37,388 bases of DNA from Rhizobiales bacterium Ga0077548 (GCA_001464215.1 LNEZ01000090.1:1-37388); one strand, 5' to 3'; shown: positions 8,572-17,319, counted from the first letter of the stretch. Made by a program: numbers and translations. Notes: generated by a model from the sequence alone, not told the origin.

Positions 8572-9597
8572 TTAGAGCCTGATGCGCAGCAAGTTCGCGA
8601 TTTCGCCGATGATGCCGCGGCGGAACAGAAGCACACAGAGCACAAAGATGCCGCCCTGAATGATCGTGACCCACTGACCGAAGCCCGCGAGATAATTCTG
8701 CATCGCGATAATCGTGAAGGCGCCGAGCACGGGACCGAAAATCGTGCCGAGACCGCCGAGCAAAGTCATCAGGACGACCTCGCCCGACATCGACCAGTGT
8801 ACATCGGTGAGCGAAGCGTTCTGCACGACAAAGGGCTTGATCGCGCCGGCGAGGCCCGCGATCGCCGCAGACAGCGTGAAAGCGACGAGCTTGTAGCGGT
8901 CGGTCTTATAGCCCAGCGAAATCGCGCGCTGTTCATTCTCGCGGATCGCTTTCAATACCTCGCCGAACGGCGAGTGAATCACGCGATAAATCAGCAGGAA
9001 GCCGAGCAGGAACACGACCAATACGAACACATACATGATGCGCTCGTTCGCGAGATTGAAAAGGCCGAACAGATAGCCGCGCGGCACCGGCTGGATGCCG
9101 TCTTCGCCACCCGTGAACGGCGCCTGCAACGCGAAGAAATACATCATCTGCGCGAGCGCGAGCGTAATCATCGCGAAATAGATGCCCTGGCGGCGGATCG
9201 CGATCGAACCTGCGATGAAGCCGAGCACGGCCGCGCCGATCACCGCGAGGAAAATCGCAAGTTCCGGCACCATCGGCGAATTCGTGATCGTCAGCCACTG
9301 CCAGGAACCGGCCCAATACGGGATCGAAATTTTTCCGACCTTCGCGAGGTGTGCCGCGAAATAGCTCGCCCAGCCGAAATAAAGCGCATGGCCGAACGAA
9401 AGCAGGCCGACATAGCCAATCAGCAAATTGAACGCGCAAGCGAACAGCGCGAAGCAAAGCGCTTTCATCAGGAATGGCGGATAGACGAAATAGGGCAGCA
9501 CCGCGAGCACCAGCACCATGATCGCAAAAGCGATCACCTCGCTCTTATGGCTCGACGCTTCGGCCGGCGCGGTAATCTGTTGAGCTGCCTGTGCCAT
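8572..9597 (-). CDS. livM: Branched-chain/aromatic acid ABC transporter permease LivM
   Basis: A 341-residue inner-membrane permease with about ten hydrophobic segments. The signature NLLIGYVGLLSFGHALYFGWASYFAAHL follows the second span, and AIRENEQRAISLGYKT is the family's cytoplasmic coupling loop. LMTLLGGLGTIFGPVLGA closes the core domain. The ATG abuts the livH stop directly, so livH and livM are coupled. With LivH it makes the channel for the ligand delivered by LivK. Homologous Liv-type systems in Rhodopseudomonas and relatives carry aromatic acids as well as amino acids; the adjacent beta-ketoadipate genes make an aromatic ligand plausible here. Confidence 0.92.
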   Translation of the reverse strand: MAQAAQQITAPAEASSHKSEVIAFAIMVLVLAVLPYFVYPPFLMKALCFALFACAFNLLIGYVGLLSFGHALYFGWASYFAAHLAKVGKISIPYWAGSWQWLTITNSPMVPELAIFLAVIGAAVLGFIAGSIAIRRQGIYFAMITLALAQMMYFFALQAPFTGGEDGIQPVPRGYLFGLFNLANERIMYVFVLVVFLLGFLLIYRVIHSPFGEVLKAIRENEQRAISLGYKTDRYKLVAFTLSAAIAGLAGAIKPFVVQNASLTDVHWSMSGEVVLMTLLGGLGTIFGPVLGAFTIIAMQNYLAGFGQWVTIIQGGIFVLCVLLFRRGIIGEIANLLRIRL

Positions 9598-10473
9598 TTA
9601 CGCCGCCCTTCCGAATAAGCCCGCGGGGCGGGTCACAAGCACGATCACCATGATGACGAAGATCACAGTATTCGACGCTTCCGGGAAAAAATATTTCGTG
9701 AGGCCTTCGACGACGCCGAGGCCGAAGCCGGTCACGATCGCCCCCATGATCGAACCCATGCCGCCGATCACGACCACCGCGAACACGACAATAATGATAT
9801 CGGCGCCCATGGTCGGGTTCACCGCATAAATCGGCGCGGCCATGACGCCGGCAAGTGCCGCGAGCGCGACACCGAAGCCGTAGGTCAGCGTGATCATGCG
9901 CGGCACATTGATGCCGAAAGCGCGCACCAGCGTCGGATTTTCAGTCGCGGCGCGCAGATAAGCGCCAAGGCGGGTTTTTTCGATGATGAACCACGTGCCG
10001 AGACAAACGACGAGGGAAAATACGACGACCCAGGCGCGGTAGTTCGGCAGGAAGGTGAAGCCGAGATCGCGCACGCCGGTGAGCTGCGGCGGAATTTGAT
10101 AGGGCAAACCTGACGAGCCGTATTGATGCCGGAACAAGCCTTGAATGACGAGCGCAAGACCGAAGGTAAGAAGCAGGCCGTACAAGTGGTCGAGCTTATA
10201 GAGCCATTGCAAAAAGGCGCGCTCTATAAGAATGCCAAAGCCGCCAACGATCACAGGCGCCACGATCAGCGCCCACCAATAATTCAGCCCGGCGAACTGC
10301 AAGAGAAAATATGCGACGAACGCACCCATCATATATTGGGCGCCGTGCGCGAAATTGATGATGTTGAGCATACCGAAGATCACGGCGAGCCCGAGGCTCA
10401 AGAGCGCGTAGAACGAGCCGTTGATCAGCCCGATCAGCAGCTGACCGAATAGCGCCGGCAGATTGATGTCCAT
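9598..10473 (-). CDS. livH: Branched-chain/aromatic acid ABC transporter permease LivH
   Basis: A 291-residue permease with about eight hydrophobic segments. Diagnostic blocks are LINGSFYALLSLGLAVIFGMLNIINFAHG near the N-terminus, RAATENPTLVRAFGINVPR in the cytoplasmic loop and AVVVIGGMGSIMGAI in the C-terminal half. These match LivH of the hydrophobic amino acid uptake (HAAT) family. It stands between livK (60 bases upstream) and livM (no gap). Confidence 0.93.
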   Translation of the reverse strand: MDINLPALFGQLLIGLINGSFYALLSLGLAVIFGMLNIINFAHGAQYMMGAFVAYFLLQFAGLNYWWALIVAPVIVGGFGILIERAFLQWLYKLDHLYGLLLTFGLALVIQGLFRHQYGSSGLPYQIPPQLTGVRDLGFTFLPNYRAWVVVFSLVVCLGTWFIIEKTRLGAYLRAATENPTLVRAFGINVPRMITLTYGFGVALAALAGVMAAPIYAVNPTMGADIIIVVFAVVVIGGMGSIMGAIVTGFGLGVVEGLTKYFFPEASNTVIFVIMVIVLVTRPAGLFGRAA

Positions 10474-10533
10474 CGGTCCCCCCGTTCGATTGAGGGGCGG
10501 ACTCTCGCCCGCCCCTCAGCCGTAGTTTTTCGA

Positions 10534-11736
10534 TTAGCCGCTTACGAGCGGGCACTTGCCTTCGGCGAGCGGACGGAACGCTTCGTTCGCCGGAATGGTG
10601 GCGCGGAGCTTGTAGTAGTCCCACGGACCCTTCGACTCTTCCGGCTTCTTCACTTCGAAGAGATACATCGGATGAATCTTGCGGCCGTCGACGCGGATTT
10701 CGCCTTCGCCGAACAGCGCGTCCTTGGTCTTGTTCTTCTTCATGTGCTCGACGACCGCTTTGCCGTCAGCCGCGCTCTTCAGCGCGATGACCGACTTCAC
10801 GTAGTGCTGCACCGAAGAATAGACACCAGCATGGACCATGCTCGGATGAACGCCACGATTGGCGGCGGCGAAACGCTTCGCAAATGCGCGGTTCGCGTCA
10901 TTCATGTCCCAGTACCAGGCTTCCGTGAAGATCAAGCCCTGTGCCGTCTTCAGGCCGAGGCCGTGAATGTCGGTCAGGAACACGAGAAGACCCGCGAGGT
11001 TCTGGCCCTTCTGCGTGATGCCGAATTCGGCGGCCTGCTTGATCGCGTTCGTGGTATCGGCGCCCGCATTGGCGAGACCGATGATCTTCGCCTTCGAGGC
11101 CTGCGCTTGCAGAAGGAACGAAGAGAAGTCCTGACCCGGGAACGGGTGACGGACCGAGCCGACAACCTTACCGCCGTTCTTGTTGACAACGGCCATCGTG
11201 TCGCGCTCGAGCGCATGACCGAAGGCGTAGTCGGCGGTCAGGAAGAACCAGCTGTCGCCGCCGGTCTTCACGATCGCATTGCCGGTGCCGTTCGCAAGCG
11301 CCCAAGTGTCATAAGTCCAGTGCACCGTATTCGGCGAGCAGCGCGGACCGGTGAGATCGGACGCAGCGGCACCGGAGACGAGAAACGCCTTGTTCTTTTC
11401 TTTTACGATTTCGTTCACGGCAAGCGCGACCGACGAGGTCGGCACGTCGACGATGACATCGACCTTGTCGACGTCGATCCACTGACGGACGACGTTCGAG
11501 CCGATGTCCGGCTTGTTCTGATGGTCGGCGCCGACGACTTCGATCTTCCAGCCTTTGGTGAGATCGCCGAGGTCTTCAATCGCCATACGCGCGGCAATCA
11601 CAGAGCCCGGACCGGCGAGGTCGGCGTAAGTGCCGGCCATGTCGTTCATGACGCCGATCTTGATCGCTTGCTGCCCGTAGGCAGCGCCGGCGGTTACCAT
11701 TGCCGCCGACAGAATTGCGGTTCGTAGCAGTTTCAT
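10534..11736 (-). CDS. livK: Periplasmic substrate-binding protein of the Liv-type transporter
   Basis: A 400-residue secreted receptor. Residues 1-21 form a signal peptide (MKLLRTAILSAAMVTAGAAY then GQQA). The mature protein is a type I periplasmic binding protein (Peripl_BP_6): IKIGVMNDMAGTYADLAGPG opens lobe 1, and TADYAFGHALERDT lines the hinge region. Compared with leucine-binding proteins it has the SCSPNTVHW-like segment (PRCSPNTVHWTYDT) seen in many alphaproteobacterial paralogues thought to bind aromatic or dicarboxylic acids. Ligand is therefore not settled by sequence. It sits inside the liv operon between the ATPase and permease genes, an order different from E. coli livKHMGF. Confidence 0.9.
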   Translation of the reverse strand: MKLLRTAILSAAMVTAGAAYGQQAIKIGVMNDMAGTYADLAGPGSVIAARMAIEDLGDLTKGWKIEVVGADHQNKPDIGSNVVRQWIDVDKVDVIVDVPTSSVALAVNEIVKEKNKAFLVSGAAASDLTGPRCSPNTVHWTYDTWALANGTGNAIVKTGGDSWFFLTADYAFGHALERDTMAVVNKNGGKVVGSVRHPFPGQDFSSFLLQAQASKAKIIGLANAGADTTNAIKQAAEFGITQKGQNLAGLLVFLTDIHGLGLKTAQGLIFTEAWYWDMNDANRAFAKRFAAANRGVHPSMVHAGVYSSVQHYVKSVIALKSAADGKAVVEHMKKNKTKDALFGEGEIRVDGRKIHPMYLFEVKKPEESKGPWDYYKLRATIPANEAFRPLAEGKCPLVSG

Positions 11737-11779
11737 TTTCTTACCTCCCGTTTATCGGACGCCATTCTCGGCGGCCGTC

Positions 11780-12496
11780 TTAAACACCTAGATATTCGTG
11801 CAGCGTTTCGAGTTTCTTGTTCAGTTCGGAGTTGGCGAACTGTTCCACGATCTTGCCGTGTTCCATGATGTAATAACGGTCCGCCACCGTGGATGCGAAG
11901 CGGAAATTTTGTTCAACAAGCAGAATGGTGAAGCCCTGCTCCTTCAGCTTGCGGATCGTATTGCCGATCTGCTGAATGATGACAGGCGCGAGGCCTTCGG
12001 TCGGCTCGTCAAGCAGAAGCAGCCGTGCGCCAGTGCGCAGGATGCGGCCGATCGCAAGCATCTGCTGTTCGCCGCCGGAGAGCTTCGTGCCTTGGCTTTT
12101 CAGGCGCTCGCGCAAATTCGGAAATAGTTCGAAAATCTGCTCGCGTGAAAGTCCGCCCGGCCGCACCTGTGGCGGCAGCATCAAATTTTCCTCGACATCG
12201 AGCGATGCGAAGATGCCGCGCTCTTCCGGGCAAAACGCAATGCCTGCGCGGGCAATCGTATCGGAGGCGAGATTGATGAGTTCCCGGCCTTCGAATTTCA
12301 CCGAGCCGGTTCGCTTGCCGACAATGCCCATGACGGATTTCATCGTCGTGGTTTTGCCAGCGCCATTGCGGCCGAGCAGCGTGACAACTTCGCCAGCCTG
12401 CACGTTAAAGGTCGCGCCATGAAGAATATGCGACTCGCCGTACCAGGCGTGGAGGTCTTTGATTTCGAGAAGCGGACCGGAAGCGCGATCAAGCAT
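11780..12496 (-). CDS. livF: Liv-type ABC transporter ATP-binding protein LivF
   Basis: A 238-residue ATPase. Walker A is LLGRNGAGKTT near residue 40, the signature LSGGEQQMLAIGRIL and Walker B LLLLDEP follow, and FRFASTVADRYYIMEHG is the LivF C-terminal block. It pairs with LivG to energise uptake. Its ATG lies inside the end of livG with an 8-base overlap (ATGCTTGA), so the two ATPases are translated in a coupled, equimolar fashion. Confidence 0.95.
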   Translation of the reverse strand: MLDRASGPLLEIKDLHAWYGESHILHGATFNVQAGEVVTLLGRNGAGKTTTMKSVMGIVGKRTGSVKFEGRELINLASDTIARAGIAFCPEERGIFASLDVEENLMLPPQVRPGGLSREQIFELFPNLRERLKSQGTKLSGGEQQMLAIGRILRTGARLLLLDEPTEGLAPVIIQQIGNTIRKLKEQGFTILLVEQNFRFASTVADRYYIMEHGKIVEQFANSELNKKLETLHEYLGV

Positions 12497-13244
12497 GGCC
12501 GGTCCCCATATAGGCTTCGCGCACCTGCGGATTTTCCGAAACGGTCTTGTAATCGCCTTCGGTCAGCACCTTGCCGCGCGTCAGCACCGTAATCTTGTTC
12601 GAAAGATTGGAGACGACACTCAGATTGTGCTCGACCATCAGCACCGTGCGGTTCACCGCAACCGTTTTGATCAGGGCTGCGATGCGGTCGACGTCTTCGT
12701 GACCCATGCCCGCGGTCGGCTCATCGAGTAGCATCATCTCGGGGTCTAGCGCGAGCGTGGTCGCGATCTCCAGCGCGCGCTTGCGGCCGTACGGCAATTC
12801 GACTGCGAGCGTGTTCTCGAACGCGGAAAGACCGACATCGTTCACGAGCGAACGTGCGCGTTCGTTATAGACTTTTAGCACCGACGCCGACCGCCAGAAA
12901 TCGAACGAGCCGCCGCGCTTACGCTGAAGCGCAATGCGGACGTTTTCAAGCACCGTGAGATGCGGAAACACCGCGGAAATCTGGAAGGAGCGCACAACCC
13001 CGAGCCGCGCAATGTCTGCGGACTTCAACTGGGTGATGTCCTGGCCTTTGTATTTGATGGTGCCGCGCGTCGGCGTCAGAAACTTGGTGAGCAAGTTGAA
13101 ACAGGTGGTCTTGCCCGCGCCGTTCGGCCCGATCAGCGCGTGAATTGTGCCGCGCTCGACTTTGAGATTCACGTCGCTGACGGCGACGAAGCCCGCGAAT
13201 TCTTTTGTGAGATTTTCCGTTTCGAGTACGTACTTGTCACTCAT
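12489..13244 (-). CDS. livG: Liv-type ABC transporter ATP-binding protein LivG
   Basis: A 251-residue ATPase, first gene of the liv operon. Walker A is GPNGAGKTT, followed by the LivG-specific RSFQISAVFPHLTVLENV block, the signature region LPYGRKRALEIA and Walker B MLLDEP; MVEHNLSVV carries the switch His. The frame extends to a GTG at 13259 (MGWRR), but the ATG at 13244 gives MSDKYVLETENL, a normal LivG start. The 210 bases upstream, up to tRNA-Phe, hold the hairpin at 13403-13421 and presumably the operon promoter. Confidence 0.93.
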   Translation of the reverse strand: MSDKYVLETENLTKEFAGFVAVSDVNLKVERGTIHALIGPNGAGKTTCFNLLTKFLTPTRGTIKYKGQDITQLKSADIARLGVVRSFQISAVFPHLTVLENVRIALQRKRGGSFDFWRSASVLKVYNERARSLVNDVGLSAFENTLAVELPYGRKRALEIATTLALDPEMMLLDEPTAGMGHEDVDRIAALIKTVAVNRTVLMVEHNLSVVSNLSNKITVLTRGKVLTEGDYKTVSENPQVREAYMGTGHA

Positions 13245-13402
13245 ACGCCGCCAACCCACCCTGCACTTTTCTTACATTCCGCCTTTGTGGCGGTACGTCA
13301 CTTGTTGGACCTTTATCCGTTCTGCTGGAACGTTTCCGGTCGGGTGCTAGAACACGGGTATTTCGGTGTGCCGTCAAGCGGTATCGGGACACAGAAAACG
13401 CT

Positions 13403-13421
13403 ACCGCAAAAAAAATGCGGT
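13403..13421 (-). terminator. Hairpin after tRNA-Phe
   Basis: ACCGCA and TGCGGT pair around a loop of seven A (seven T on the transcribed minus strand), 34 bases past the tRNA 3' end, followed by GCGTTTTC. A shorter AT-rich hairpin (TTTTCAT/ATGAAAA) sits at about 13439-13455 against the tRNA end. Both could end or trim the tRNA transcript. Confidence 0.4.
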
Positions 13422-13454
13422 CAGAATGTCGCATAAATTTTCATCTGATGAAAA

Positions 13455-13530
13455 TGGTGCCCAGGGCCGGAATCGAACCAGCGACACTGCGATTTTCAAT
13501 CGCATGCTCTACCAACTGAGCTACCTGGGC
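13455..13530 (-). tRNA. tRNA-Phe (anticodon GAA), CCA encoded
   Basis: Reading the minus strand, a full cloverleaf is visible: acceptor GCCCAGG/CCTGGGC with discriminator A and encoded CCA, D arm GCTC..GAGC, anticodon stem TGCGA/TCGCA with loop TTGAAAA (anticodon GAA), and T arm GCTGG-TTCGATT-CCGGC. One gene, 76 bases. Its position just past yacG is the usual alphaproteobacterial arrangement. Confidence 0.97.
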
Positions 13531-13573
13531 ATCTCGCGAGCAGGGCGAAGCGCGCCTCCCCGAAAGCCGCGCG

Positions 13574-13603
13574 GTTATAGTGTCTCGGGTTGCGGCTTGT
13601 CCA
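13574..13603 (-). promoter_or_regulatory. Predicted sigma-70-type promoter for tRNA-Phe
   Basis: On the minus strand, TGGACA (13603-13598) and TATAAC (13579-13574) are 18 bases apart, and the -10 ends 43 bases before the tRNA 5' end. Both boxes are near consensus (TTGACA, TATAAT), and tRNA genes of this class commonly carry such a promoter. Confidence 0.5.
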
Positions 13604-13615
13604 GCAGCCAATTGC

Positions 13616-13631
13616 TAGCGCGAAAGCGCTA
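13616..13631 (-). terminator. Small hairpin overlapping the yacG stop codon
   Basis: TAGCGC-GAAA-GCGCTA, a 6-bp stem with a tetraloop, begins within the yacG stop. There is no T run after it, so terminator activity is uncertain. Confidence 0.35.
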
Positions 13632-13868
13632 ATTCTCTTCATCTTTCCGGGGCTTGGCGGCAGGCTCCGCCGCGCTTTCCGCGCCGTCCTCGTCCGAATC
13701 CTCGCTGCCCGGAATCACGTATGAACCGGCAAGCCAGCGGTGCAGGTCGATGTCCGCGCAGCGCTTCGAGCAGAATGGCCGGAACTTCTCGGACGTAATT
13801 TTCCCGCAGATCGGGCAGAGCCCGGTGGCGCCTACTTTCCGTGCGTGACCGTTTCCGTTCTCAGGCAT
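13629..13868 (-). CDS. yacG: YacG-type zinc protein (DNA gyrase inhibitor family)
   Basis: A 79-residue protein with the YacG zinc finger: LCPICGK then [15 protein letters not shown], four cysteines in the CPxC...C3C spacing, followed by an acidic Glu/Asp/Ala-rich tail. In E. coli YacG binds GyrB and inhibits gyrase. The ATG at 13868 overlaps the end of the SDR gene by 8 bases (ATGCCTGA). In related genomes yacG normally follows maf directly; here two metabolic genes separate them. Confidence 0.93.
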   Translation of the reverse strand: MPENGNGHARKVGATGLCPICGKITSEKFRPFCSKRCADIDLHRWLAGSYVIPGSEDSDEDGAESAAEPAAKPRKDEEN

Positions 13869-14667
13869 ATTTCAGCGTAACCCCGCCATCGACGACAAGT
13901 TCGATGCCGGTGATGTAGCGGCTTTCGTCAGAAGCCAGAAACACGGCGGCGTTCGCGACATCCCAGGCGTCACCCATTTTCCCCATCGGTACTTGTGCGG
14001 CACGCGCAGACCACATCTTTTCGACGTCGCCTTTGCCGTATGCGGCTTTGAGTTGCGGAGAATGCTCGACCATCGGCGTTTTTATAAGACCTGGCAGGAT
14101 CGCGTTCACACGGATATTCTTTTTCGCGTATTGCGCGGCGGTCGCGCGTGTCAGGTGATTGAGCGCGGCTTTGGTCGCGTAATAAGTCGGATAATCGACA
14201 CCGGTGTAACGTATGCCCGCAATCGAGGAGATGTTCACGATCGAGCCGCCGCCCTGCTTCTCCATCAGCGGGATCACGTGCTTCATCGAAAGCATCGCGC
14301 CTTTGAGGTTGACCGCAAAGATGCGGTCCCATTCCGCTTCGGAAATTTCGACGACACCACCGACTTCGGCAAGACCGACGTTGTAGTCGAGGATGTCGAT
14401 GCGGCCGAAAAACTCGGCTGTCGCATTGACCATCTTCGCAATGTCATCGCCTTTTACGACGTCGGCCTTGATCGCAATCGCGTCACCGCCCTCTTTCTGA
14501 ATCAGATCAACCGTTTCCTGTGCCGCTTCCAGGCGATGATCGGCACAGGCAACTTTCGCGCCTTCGCGTGCGAAAGCGACCGCGGTCGCCTTGCCGTTGC
14601 CCCAGCCCGGACCGGAAGAACCTGCGCCGACGACAAGCGCGACCTTATCTTTCAGCCGGTCAACCAT
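13861..14667 (-). CDS. Short-chain dehydrogenase/reductase (SDR family oxidoreductase)
   Basis: A 268-residue classical SDR. The NAD(P) motif is [14 protein letters not shown], a variant of TGxxxGxG with an added Gly-Trp segment. ADH follows beta-2 (VACADHRL). The catalytic Ser lies in NISSIAG, and the YxxxK pair is in YYATKAAL. The C-terminal LPGLIKTPM and GIELVVDGG blocks are typical. Substrate is unknown. The ATG at 14667 is preferred: AAGGA lies about nine bases upstream and it overlaps the ligase stop by 8 bases (ATGGTTGA). A start at 14685 would add MRKERR. Coupling to the acyl-CoA ligase suggests it oxidises or reduces a hydroxyacyl- or oxoacyl-type intermediate. Confidence 0.88.
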   Translation of the reverse strand: MVDRLKDKVALVVGAGSSGPGWGNGKATAVAFAREGAKVACADHRLEAAQETVDLIQKEGGDAIAIKADVVKGDDIAKMVNATAEFFGRIDILDYNVGLAEVGGVVEISEAEWDRIFAVNLKGAMLSMKHVIPLMEKQGGGSIVNISSIAGIRYTGVDYPTYYATKAALNHLTRATAAQYAKKNIRVNAILPGLIKTPMVEHSPQLKAAYGKGDVEKMWSARAAQVPMGKMGDAWDVANAAVFLASDESRYITGIELVVDGGVTLKYA

Positions 14668-16174
14668 TCTTCTTTCCTTTCGCATCGCGTTCGCGCAGTT
14701 CGGTCTTCAGGATTTTTCCGTAATTGTTCTTTGGCAACGCGTCCACGAAGACATACTGCTTCGGCCGCTTGAAGCGCGCGATGTTGCCGAGACATAAATC
14801 GTCCAGTTCCTTATCGCCAGCGTCGCCAACGACATAAGCCACGACAACCTCGCCCCACTCAGCGTCCGGACGGCCGATCACGGAGACCTCGCGCACTTTC
14901 TCGTGCTTCAGCAAAATTTCCTCGACTTCGCGCGGATAGATATTGCTGCCGCCGGAAATAATGAGATCTTTCGAGCGGTCTTTGAGCGCGAGATAGCCCT
15001 CTTCATCGAAAGCGCCGACATCGCCGGTATGGAGCCAGCCGTTTGCGAGCGTCTTCGCGGTCGCCTCTTCGTTCTTCCAATACCCCTTCATCACGATGTC
15101 CCCGCGGCAGAGGATTTCGCCGATCTCGCCCGCGGGAAGGGCTTGGTCTTTCGTATCACCGACCCGGACTTCGAGACATGAATAAGGAGTTCCGGCGGAG
15201 CCGATGCGCTCTAACCAGCGCGGATGCGCGCGATCCGCGACTTCTCGCTTGGAGAGCTTCGTGATCGTCATCGGGCTTTCGCCCTGCCCGTAAATCTGCG
15301 CGAGGCGCGGACCGAAGCGGTCCAGCGCGCGGCGCACGTCTTCCACATACATCGGCGCGCCGCCCCAGACGAAGGTGCGGATATTTTCGACGTTACAATC
15401 TTTGTTGCTGTCCACCAGCCGCTTGATCATGGTCGGAGCCGCGAACATCGATAGGCGCGGCCACCTCCCGATCAGCGCAAAAATTTCCTCCGGATCGAAC
15501 GATCCGGATTCTGGCACGACGTTCACACCGCCTTTGGCGATATGCGGCATGATGTACATACCGGAGCCGTGGCTCATCGGTGCCGCGTGCAAAATAGGAT
15601 CACCCGTATTGGTCTCGTCGACTTCGCTTAAATAAGCGTGCGATGCCCAGTTCAGATTTTTGTGTGTCAGCATGGCGCCTTTCGGGCGGCCGGTCGTGCC
15701 GGAAGTATAGAAAAGCCATGCGAGATGATCGCTGCCGACTTCTGCGACAGGAACGGGATCGGCCTGCAAGAGCCGTTCATAGTCCGCGCCCTTGATACGG
15801 ATCATTCTCTCTAACGACTTCGGGGCGTGCGAAGCGACTTCCGCTTCCATGTCTTCGGAAACGAAACAGATCCGCGCACCGGAATGTTCGAGAATATAAC
15901 CCAGCTCCGCGCCATGCAGCTTCGCGTTCGCGGGCACGCCAGACAACCCCGCGTGCATGATGCCGAACATGATCGCGACATAGTCGGGCTGGTTTTTCGA
16001 GATGATCGCGACACGATCGCCGGGCTTCAAGCCGAGCGCGAGCAGACCGCCCGCGAGCTTCGCCGCGCGCGTCGACAACGCGCGATAGTCGTAAACCGTT
16101 TTTGCACCAAGGCCGATTGCCGGCGCATCGGGAATTGCGCTTCCTGCACGGGAGAGCCAATGCGCGAGATTCAT
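14660..16174 (-). CDS. AMP-dependent acyl-CoA synthetase/ligase
   Basis: A 504-residue class I adenylate-forming enzyme. The P-loop is YTSGTTGRPKG (residues 156-166), with YGQGESP (A5-type), GWLHTGD (A7), and KDLIISGGSNIYPREVE (A8 hinge) in order. The catalytic Lys is K487 in PKNNYGKIL. It activates a carboxylic acid as acyl-AMP and transfers it to CoA. FadD-like enzymes of this length handle fatty, phenylpropanoid or aromatic acids, so the substrate is open; the liv and catIJ-pcaF block nearby makes an aromatic acid a reasonable guess. It starts directly after the maf stop with no gap, and the SDR overlaps its end. Confidence 0.88.
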   Translation of the reverse strand: MNLAHWLSRAGSAIPDAPAIGLGAKTVYDYRALSTRAAKLAGGLLALGLKPGDRVAIISKNQPDYVAIMFGIMHAGLSGVPANAKLHGAELGYILEHSGARICFVSEDMEAEVASHAPKSLERMIRIKGADYERLLQADPVPVAEVGSDHLAWLFYTSGTTGRPKGAMLTHKNLNWASHAYLSEVDETNTGDPILHAAPMSHGSGMYIMPHIAKGGVNVVPESGSFDPEEIFALIGRWPRLSMFAAPTMIKRLVDSNKDCNVENIRTFVWGGAPMYVEDVRRALDRFGPRLAQIYGQGESPMTITKLSKREVADRAHPRWLERIGSAGTPYSCLEVRVGDTKDQALPAGEIGEILCRGDIVMKGYWKNEEATAKTLANGWLHTGDVGAFDEEGYLALKDRSKDLIISGGSNIYPREVEEILLKHEKVREVSVIGRPDAEWGEVVVAYVVGDAGDKELDDLCLGNIARFKRPKQYVFVDALPKNNYGKILKTELRERDAKGKKNG

Positions 16175-16798
16175 TTATTCCGCCTTCGCCCAGCTGGAAT
16201 GAAGCGGAAATCCCGCGCCCGCGAGCAGGTTCGCGGTTTCAAGGAGCGGCATTCCGACCACATTCGGATAGGAGCCGGTGAGATTCTCAACGAAGCCTCC
16301 GGCCAGTCCCTGAACAGCATAGCCACCCGCCTTCCCGCGCCATTCGTCTGACGCGAGATAGGCGTTCATCTCATCCGACGATAGCCGCTTGAAGCGCACA
16401 CGCGATTCCACAAGCCTTGTCTTGACCAAATTCTTCGGTGTCACCAGACACACGCCGGAATAAACGCGATGCGTACGGCCGGAAAGAAGCTTGAGACAAG
16501 CGGCGGCCTCTTCAGGCAATTCCGGCTTCGGCAGAATACGGCGCCCGACTGTGACCACGGTATCGGCCGCCAGAATATAAGCTTCGCGCAGCTCAGTATT
16601 CTCGCGCACGCGCGCGATCACCGCCTCAGCCTTTTCACGTGCAAGACGCGCTGCGAGCTTGGCTGGCAATTCAGCGCGCTTCGGCGTTTCGTCGATATCC
16701 GATGTCAACACAGCATCGGGTTCGAGACCGATCTGCGCAAGCAGCGCTAGACGGCGGGGCGACGCGGAAGCGAGCACAAGTTTGGGGCGTGTGGTCAT
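16175..16798 (-). CDS. maf: Maf family nucleotide pyrophosphatase
   Basis: A 207-residue Maf/HAM1-fold protein that hydrolyses non-canonical or selected nucleoside triphosphates. Motifs are [12 protein letters not shown] (residues 8-19), [35 protein letters not shown] and [28 protein letters not shown], all in family order. The ATG at 16798 is followed upstream by only 65 bases to the phosphatase gene. In many alphaproteobacteria infA lies between the two; there is no room for it here. Confidence 0.95.
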   Translation of the reverse strand: MTTRPKLVLASASPRRLALLAQIGLEPDAVLTSDIDETPKRAELPAKLAARLAREKAEAVIARVRENTELREAYILAADTVVTVGRRILPKPELPEEAAACLKLLSGRTHRVYSGVCLVTPKNLVKTRLVESRVRFKRLSSDEMNAYLASDEWRGKAGGYAVQGLAGGFVENLTGSYPNVVGMPLLETANLLAGAGFPLHSSWAKAE

Positions 16799-16863
16799 GC
16801 GGCTGTATTCTTCTTACTTATAGGCAAGCATAGCCGGGCGAAGCGCTATCGGGAAAGCCGTCC

Positions 16864-17319
16864 TCAGTTCTTCGGTCCGAAGCGCTGTTTTATCTTGCGG
16901 ACTAGTTCGTCCCGCACGTTGCGATAGGCGTCTAACTTCATCTCGCGGCTGCCTTCCTCGATGGTCGGATCGGTGGTCGGCCAGTATTCGACTTCGATCG
17001 GCAGCTTACGCGTCAGTTCCAGCGCGCGGTGATGCGCCTGCGGTGAGAGGCTGATCGCGAGATCGAAGCTGAGCCCCTCGTCGTCTTCTCGCTCCTCGAC
17101 CGTGGTCGGCTTGTGCTTCGCGAGATCGATGCCGATTTCGTCCATCACCGTGGTGACGAAAGGATCTACTTCGCCTTTGCGCACACCGGCGGAGGTCACG
17201 TAGATCGATTTGCCGAAGAAGTGCTTGGTGATCGCCGCCGCCATCGGCGAGCGGATCGAATTCTGCCCGCACAGAAACAGCACCGCTTGCGGGCGCTTGT
17301 CACCGGGCTTGTCGGCCAT
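16864..17319 (-). CDS. Low-molecular-weight protein-tyrosine-phosphatase/arsenate-reductase family
   Basis: A 151-residue protein with the CX5R phosphate loop near the N-terminus (FLCGQNSIRSP, Cys17, Arg23). Ser follows Arg as in the family, and the late aspartate motif appears as YWPTTDPT. The general acid and fold match the LMW-PTPase/ArsC superfamily. The conserved position in the hisD-UPF0262-phosphatase-maf cluster points to a housekeeping phosphatase rather than arsenate resistance. No ars genes are near. The ATG at 17319 is 8 bases after the UPF0262 stop. Confidence 0.85.
   Translation of the reverse strand: MADKPGDKRPQAVLFLCGQNSIRSPMAAAITKHFFGKSIYVTSAGVRKGEVDPFVTTVMDEIGIDLAKHKPTTVEEREDDEGLSFDLAISLSPQAHHRALELTRKLPIEVEYWPTTDPTIEEGSREMKLDAYRNVRDELVRKIKQRFGPKN

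Noticed and set aside
8710-10460. Long plus-strand open frames opposite the liv genes
   Set aside because: They are mirror frames of highly hydrophobic permease genes, giving Asp/Glu/Arg-rich text without motifs.
16864-17319. Arsenate reductase (arsC) as the phosphatase's role
   Set aside because: No arsR, arsB or acr3 nearby, and the position in the hisD-maf cluster is conserved independently of arsenic resistance.
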